This document shows, piece after piece, positions 62,154 to 64,000 of a stretch of DNA of 64,000 nt. Both the position numbers and the translations under genes were made by a program. The stretch's first letter is position 1, and every line of letters begins with the position of its first letter. The notes below the pieces were generated by a model. That model was given only the letters and a program-made list of their open reading frames with translations, made no database searches and was not told the DNA's origin. Origin of the DNA: Paracoccus sp. MA (lineage in GTDB: Bacteria > Pseudomonadota > Alphaproteobacteria > Rhodobacterales > Rhodobacteraceae); assembly GCF_020990385.1 (NCBI RefSeq), contig NZ_CP087597.1:209001-273000 (forward strand). Reading direction: 5' to 3'.

Positions 62154-63782
62154 ATGGCCTATGACTACATCATCGTCGGCGCCGGCTCGTCGGGCTGCGT
62201 GCTGGCCAATCGCCTGTCCGAGGACCCCGGCAACCGGGTTCTGCTGATCGAGGCCGGCGGCGACAATCAGGACCGCTTCATCAAGATGCCGGGCGGTTTC
62301 ATGAAGATCTTCGGCAACCCAAGGTTTTTCTGGTTCTTCCCGATCAAGCCGCAGCTGGGTCGCCCGGCCGAGACATGGACCTATGGCCGCGGCCTTGGCG
62401 GCTCTTCGGCGGTGAACGGCACCTGGTATCTGCGCGGCATGGCGCGCGACTATGACAACTGGGGCCAGAGCGGCCTGCACGAATGGTCCTGGTCGCAGAT
62501 GCTGCCCTGTTTCGAATGGATGGAAAACTATCGCGAAAAGGGCGCCGACAGGACGCGCGGCAGGAACGGCCCCTTGCAGATCACCATGTCCACCTATCGC
62601 TCGAAGGTGATGGAGGCCATCGTCAAGGCGGGCGAGACGCTTGGTCTGAAATGGCTGGACGACATCAACGCGCCCAGGACCGACGGCATGGGCTGGTCGC
62701 AGTTCACCGTGAACCGCCGGGCGGTGCGCGCCTCCTCCTACGAGGCGTTTCTGGCGCCGATCCGCAAGAGCCGGCCGAACCTGACCATCGTGACCGATAC
62801 GCTGGTCGACCGCGTGCTGATCAAGGACAGCCGCGCCACCGGCGTCGAATGCCGCCAGAACGGCCGCAAGGTCACCTTCGAGGCGACCCGCGATGTCATC
62901 CTCTCGGCCGGGGTCTATACCTCGCCCAAGATCCTGCAACTCTCGGGCGTGGGCGATCCCGAGCTGCTGGCGCGGCACGGCATTCCGGTCAAGGCGCCCC
63001 TGAAGGCCGTGGGGCGCAACCTGTCGGACCATGCCATGGTCACTCTGACCTATGACCTGCATGGCGATCCGGGCATGAACTGCGAGTTCAGGGGCTGGCG
63101 CCTCTACAAGAACGCGCTGCAATATTTCCTGACCCGGACCGGCAAGCTGGCGCGGGTGGGGATGCCGATCACCATGCTCTACGCCCCCGACGGCGACCGG
63201 GAATGGCCCGATTTCCAACTGGGCGCGGGGCCCTTCGCCATGCGCTCGTCGAAAGAGATGAAATCCGAACCCGGGCGCGGCCCGATCTCGGACGAGCCGG
63301 GGATCATGTTCTCGGGCTTTCACCTGCGGCCGAAGAGCCTCGGCTCGGTGGCGATCACCTCTCCCGACCCGGACGCGCCGCCCGAGGTCGAGGCCGGCTG
63401 GTGGAGCGACCCCGAGGGTTACGACCGCAAGATGGCCGTCGAACTGGTCGCGACCCTGCGCCGCATGGCGGCGAGCGAGCCGCTGAAGCCCTTTGTCGGC
63501 AAGGAGCGGGTGCCGGGCCCGGGATACCAGTCCGAGGACGCCGTCGCCGAAGAGCTGAAATGGATGCTCAGCCCCGGGCTGCACGGCACCGGCACCTGTT
63601 CCATGGGCACCGATCCCGAGACTTCGGTTCTGGACAGCCGATGCCGGGTGCATGGGGTGCGGGGGCTGCGGGTAGTCGATTGCTCGACCATGCCGACGAC
63701 GGTTTCGGGCAACACGAACGGCCCGGCCATGGCCATCGCGGTGCGTGCGGCCGAGCTGATCCTGCAGGACGCGTGTGCCTGA
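62154..63782 (+). CDS. GMC-family FAD oxidoreductase, possible sugar C3 oxidase (CarA-like)
   Basis: 542 residues. The N-terminal FAD-binding motif is YIIVGAGSSGCVLANRLSE; GMC signature 1 is GRGLGGSSAVNG near residue 82 and signature 2 is GVYTSPKILQLSGVG near 258. The catalytic His region LHGTGTCSMGTD is near 482 and the closing NTNGPAMAIAVRAAELI near 520. In known C-glycoside pathways (Car system) a GMC-type FAD enzyme oxidises the sugar C3 hydroxyl to a ketone before deglycosylation. The position next to the deglycosidase genes supports this role. A glucose dehydrogenase-like choline/alcohol activity is an alternative. Confidence 0.85.
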   Translation: MAYDYIIVGAGSSGCVLANRLSEDPGNRVLLIEAGGDNQDRFIKMPGGFMKIFGNPRFFWFFPIKPQLGRPAETWTYGRGLGGSSAVNGTWYLRGMARDYDNWGQSGLHEWSWSQMLPCFEWMENYREKGADRTRGRNGPLQITMSTYRSKVMEAIVKAGETLGLKWLDDINAPRTDGMGWSQFTVNRRAVRASSYEAFLAPIRKSRPNLTIVTDTLVDRVLIKDSRATGVECRQNGRKVTFEATRDVILSAGVYTSPKILQLSGVGDPELLARHGIPVKAPLKAVGRNLSDHAMVTLTYDLHGDPGMNCEFRGWRLYKNALQYFLTRTGKLARVGMPITMLYAPDGDREWPDFQLGAGPFAMRSSKEMKSEPGRGPISDEPGIMFSGFHLRPKSLGSVAITSPDPDAPPEVEAGWWSDPEGYDRKMAVELVATLRRMAASEPLKPFVGKERVPGPGYQSEDAVAEELKWMLSPGLHGTGTCSMGTDPETSVLDSRCRVHGVRGLRVVDCSTMPTTVSGNTNGPAMAIAVRAAELILQDACA

Positions 63783-63833
63783 CCAGTCGGGCGGCCTTGC
63801 CGGGCCGCTCTTGAGCGACAATTGAGGGATGGA

Positions 63834-64000
63834 ATGTCCAAGACCATGAAGGGGCCGGGCCTGTTCCTGGCGCAATTTGCCGGCGATGCCGCGCCGTTCG
63901 ACAGCCTGCAAGGCATCACGAAATGGGCGGCGAGCCTTGGCTACAAGGGCGTGCAGCTGCCCACGACCGACGCGCGATTCTTCGACCTGAACCGTGCCCA
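63834..64000 (+). CDS. Sugar phosphate isomerase/epimerase family protein, N-terminal part
   Basis: Partial; the gene runs off the window. It starts with ATG at 63834 after GAGGGATGG. The 55 visible residues (LFLAQFAGDAAPFDSLQGIT, then WAASLGYKGVQLPTTDARFFDL) match the first strand and helix of xylose-isomerase-like TIM barrels found next to oxidoreductases in sugar catabolic operons. It could act on the 3-oxo-sugar released by deglycosylation (isomerase, hydratase or epimerase). It lies 51 bases after the GMC gene on the same strand. Confidence 0.75.
   Translation, partial: MSKTMKGPGLFLAQFAGDAAPFDSLQGITKWAASLGYKGVQLPTTDARFFDLNRA

Noticed and set aside
60750..63911. Minus-strand frame of 1053 codons opposite the C-glycoside operon
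   Set aside because: Very long but composed of low-complexity His/Arg/Gln/Gly sequence; four plausible plus-strand genes with family motifs occupy the same DNA.

Overview
The window is high-GC DNA whose gene families and trb-type conjugation genes (with an upstream LysR gene) point to an alphaproteobacterium, most likely Rhodobacterales and Paracoccus-like. This is an inference from gene content; no rRNA or housekeeping marker is present. The mixture of catabolic operons, resistance genes, broken conjugation genes, a toxin-antitoxin pair and many IS elements suits an accessory replicon or genomic island. I saw no tRNA, rRNA or CRISPR array.

Layout. 1-2101: end of a TRAP transporter locus (dctP', dctQ, dctM). 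2200-4971: truncated trbBCD conjugation cluster plus LysR gene; trbD appears fused in frame to the tail of a gene that normally lies at the far end of the trb cluster. 5.2-6.3 kb: a complete IS427-group (IS5 family) element inside an IS256-type remnant. 6765-18857: a sugar-acid catabolic locus with two divergent operons. One (minus) holds a sialidase-like protein, a PdxA2-type dehydrogenase, a DapA-like aldolase, an iron alcohol dehydrogenase, a DUF1537 kinase and a GntR regulator; the other (plus) holds an EamA exporter and a complete peptide-type ABC importer. 19.2-20.97 kb: a LuxR-type regulator fused to a degenerate alpha/beta-hydrolase domain. 21.5-27.0 kb: nested IS wreckage (IS66 remnant, IS21 inserted into an IS427-group element, a second IS66 piece that cut off hsdM). 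27.4-28.0 kb: intact ccdAB. 28.5-30.4 kb: SLC13-type transporter.

30.9-39.2 kb: a hydroxycinnamate/phenylpropanoid locus resembling hca/cou loci: CoA ligase, hydratase-lyase and aldehyde dehydrogenase on minus; MarR regulator, MFS permease, amidohydrolase and acyl-CoA dehydrogenase on plus, with a perfect palindromic operator between. 39.2-40.5 kb: scrambled pieces of pcaQ, pobA and a tetR gene. 40.5-45.5 kb: broken IS66, ISL3 and IS256 elements around an intact divergent ampR-ampC pair. 45.6-48.7 kb: arsenic operon arsR-arsC(double-domain)-acr3-arsH. 49-55 kb: SulP transporter with a decayed universal stress gene, a DUF1127 protein, and small, partly broken genes.

54.7-64.0 kb is the most interesting region: a NodD-like LysR regulator, porin, C-C-hydrolase-like enzyme, FAH-family enzyme and cyclase-family enzyme; then, divergent from a TetR gene, a DUF6379 (C-glycoside deglycosidase beta) protein, its TIM-barrel partner, a GMC FAD oxidoreductase and a second TIM-barrel isomerase/epimerase running off the window. 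Together they look like a C-glycoside (plant C-glycosyl-aromatic) utilisation locus: oxidise the sugar, cleave the C-glycosidic bond, then degrade the aglycone. The phenylpropanoid operon at 31-39 kb could take up aglycone fragments. The substrate is an inference.
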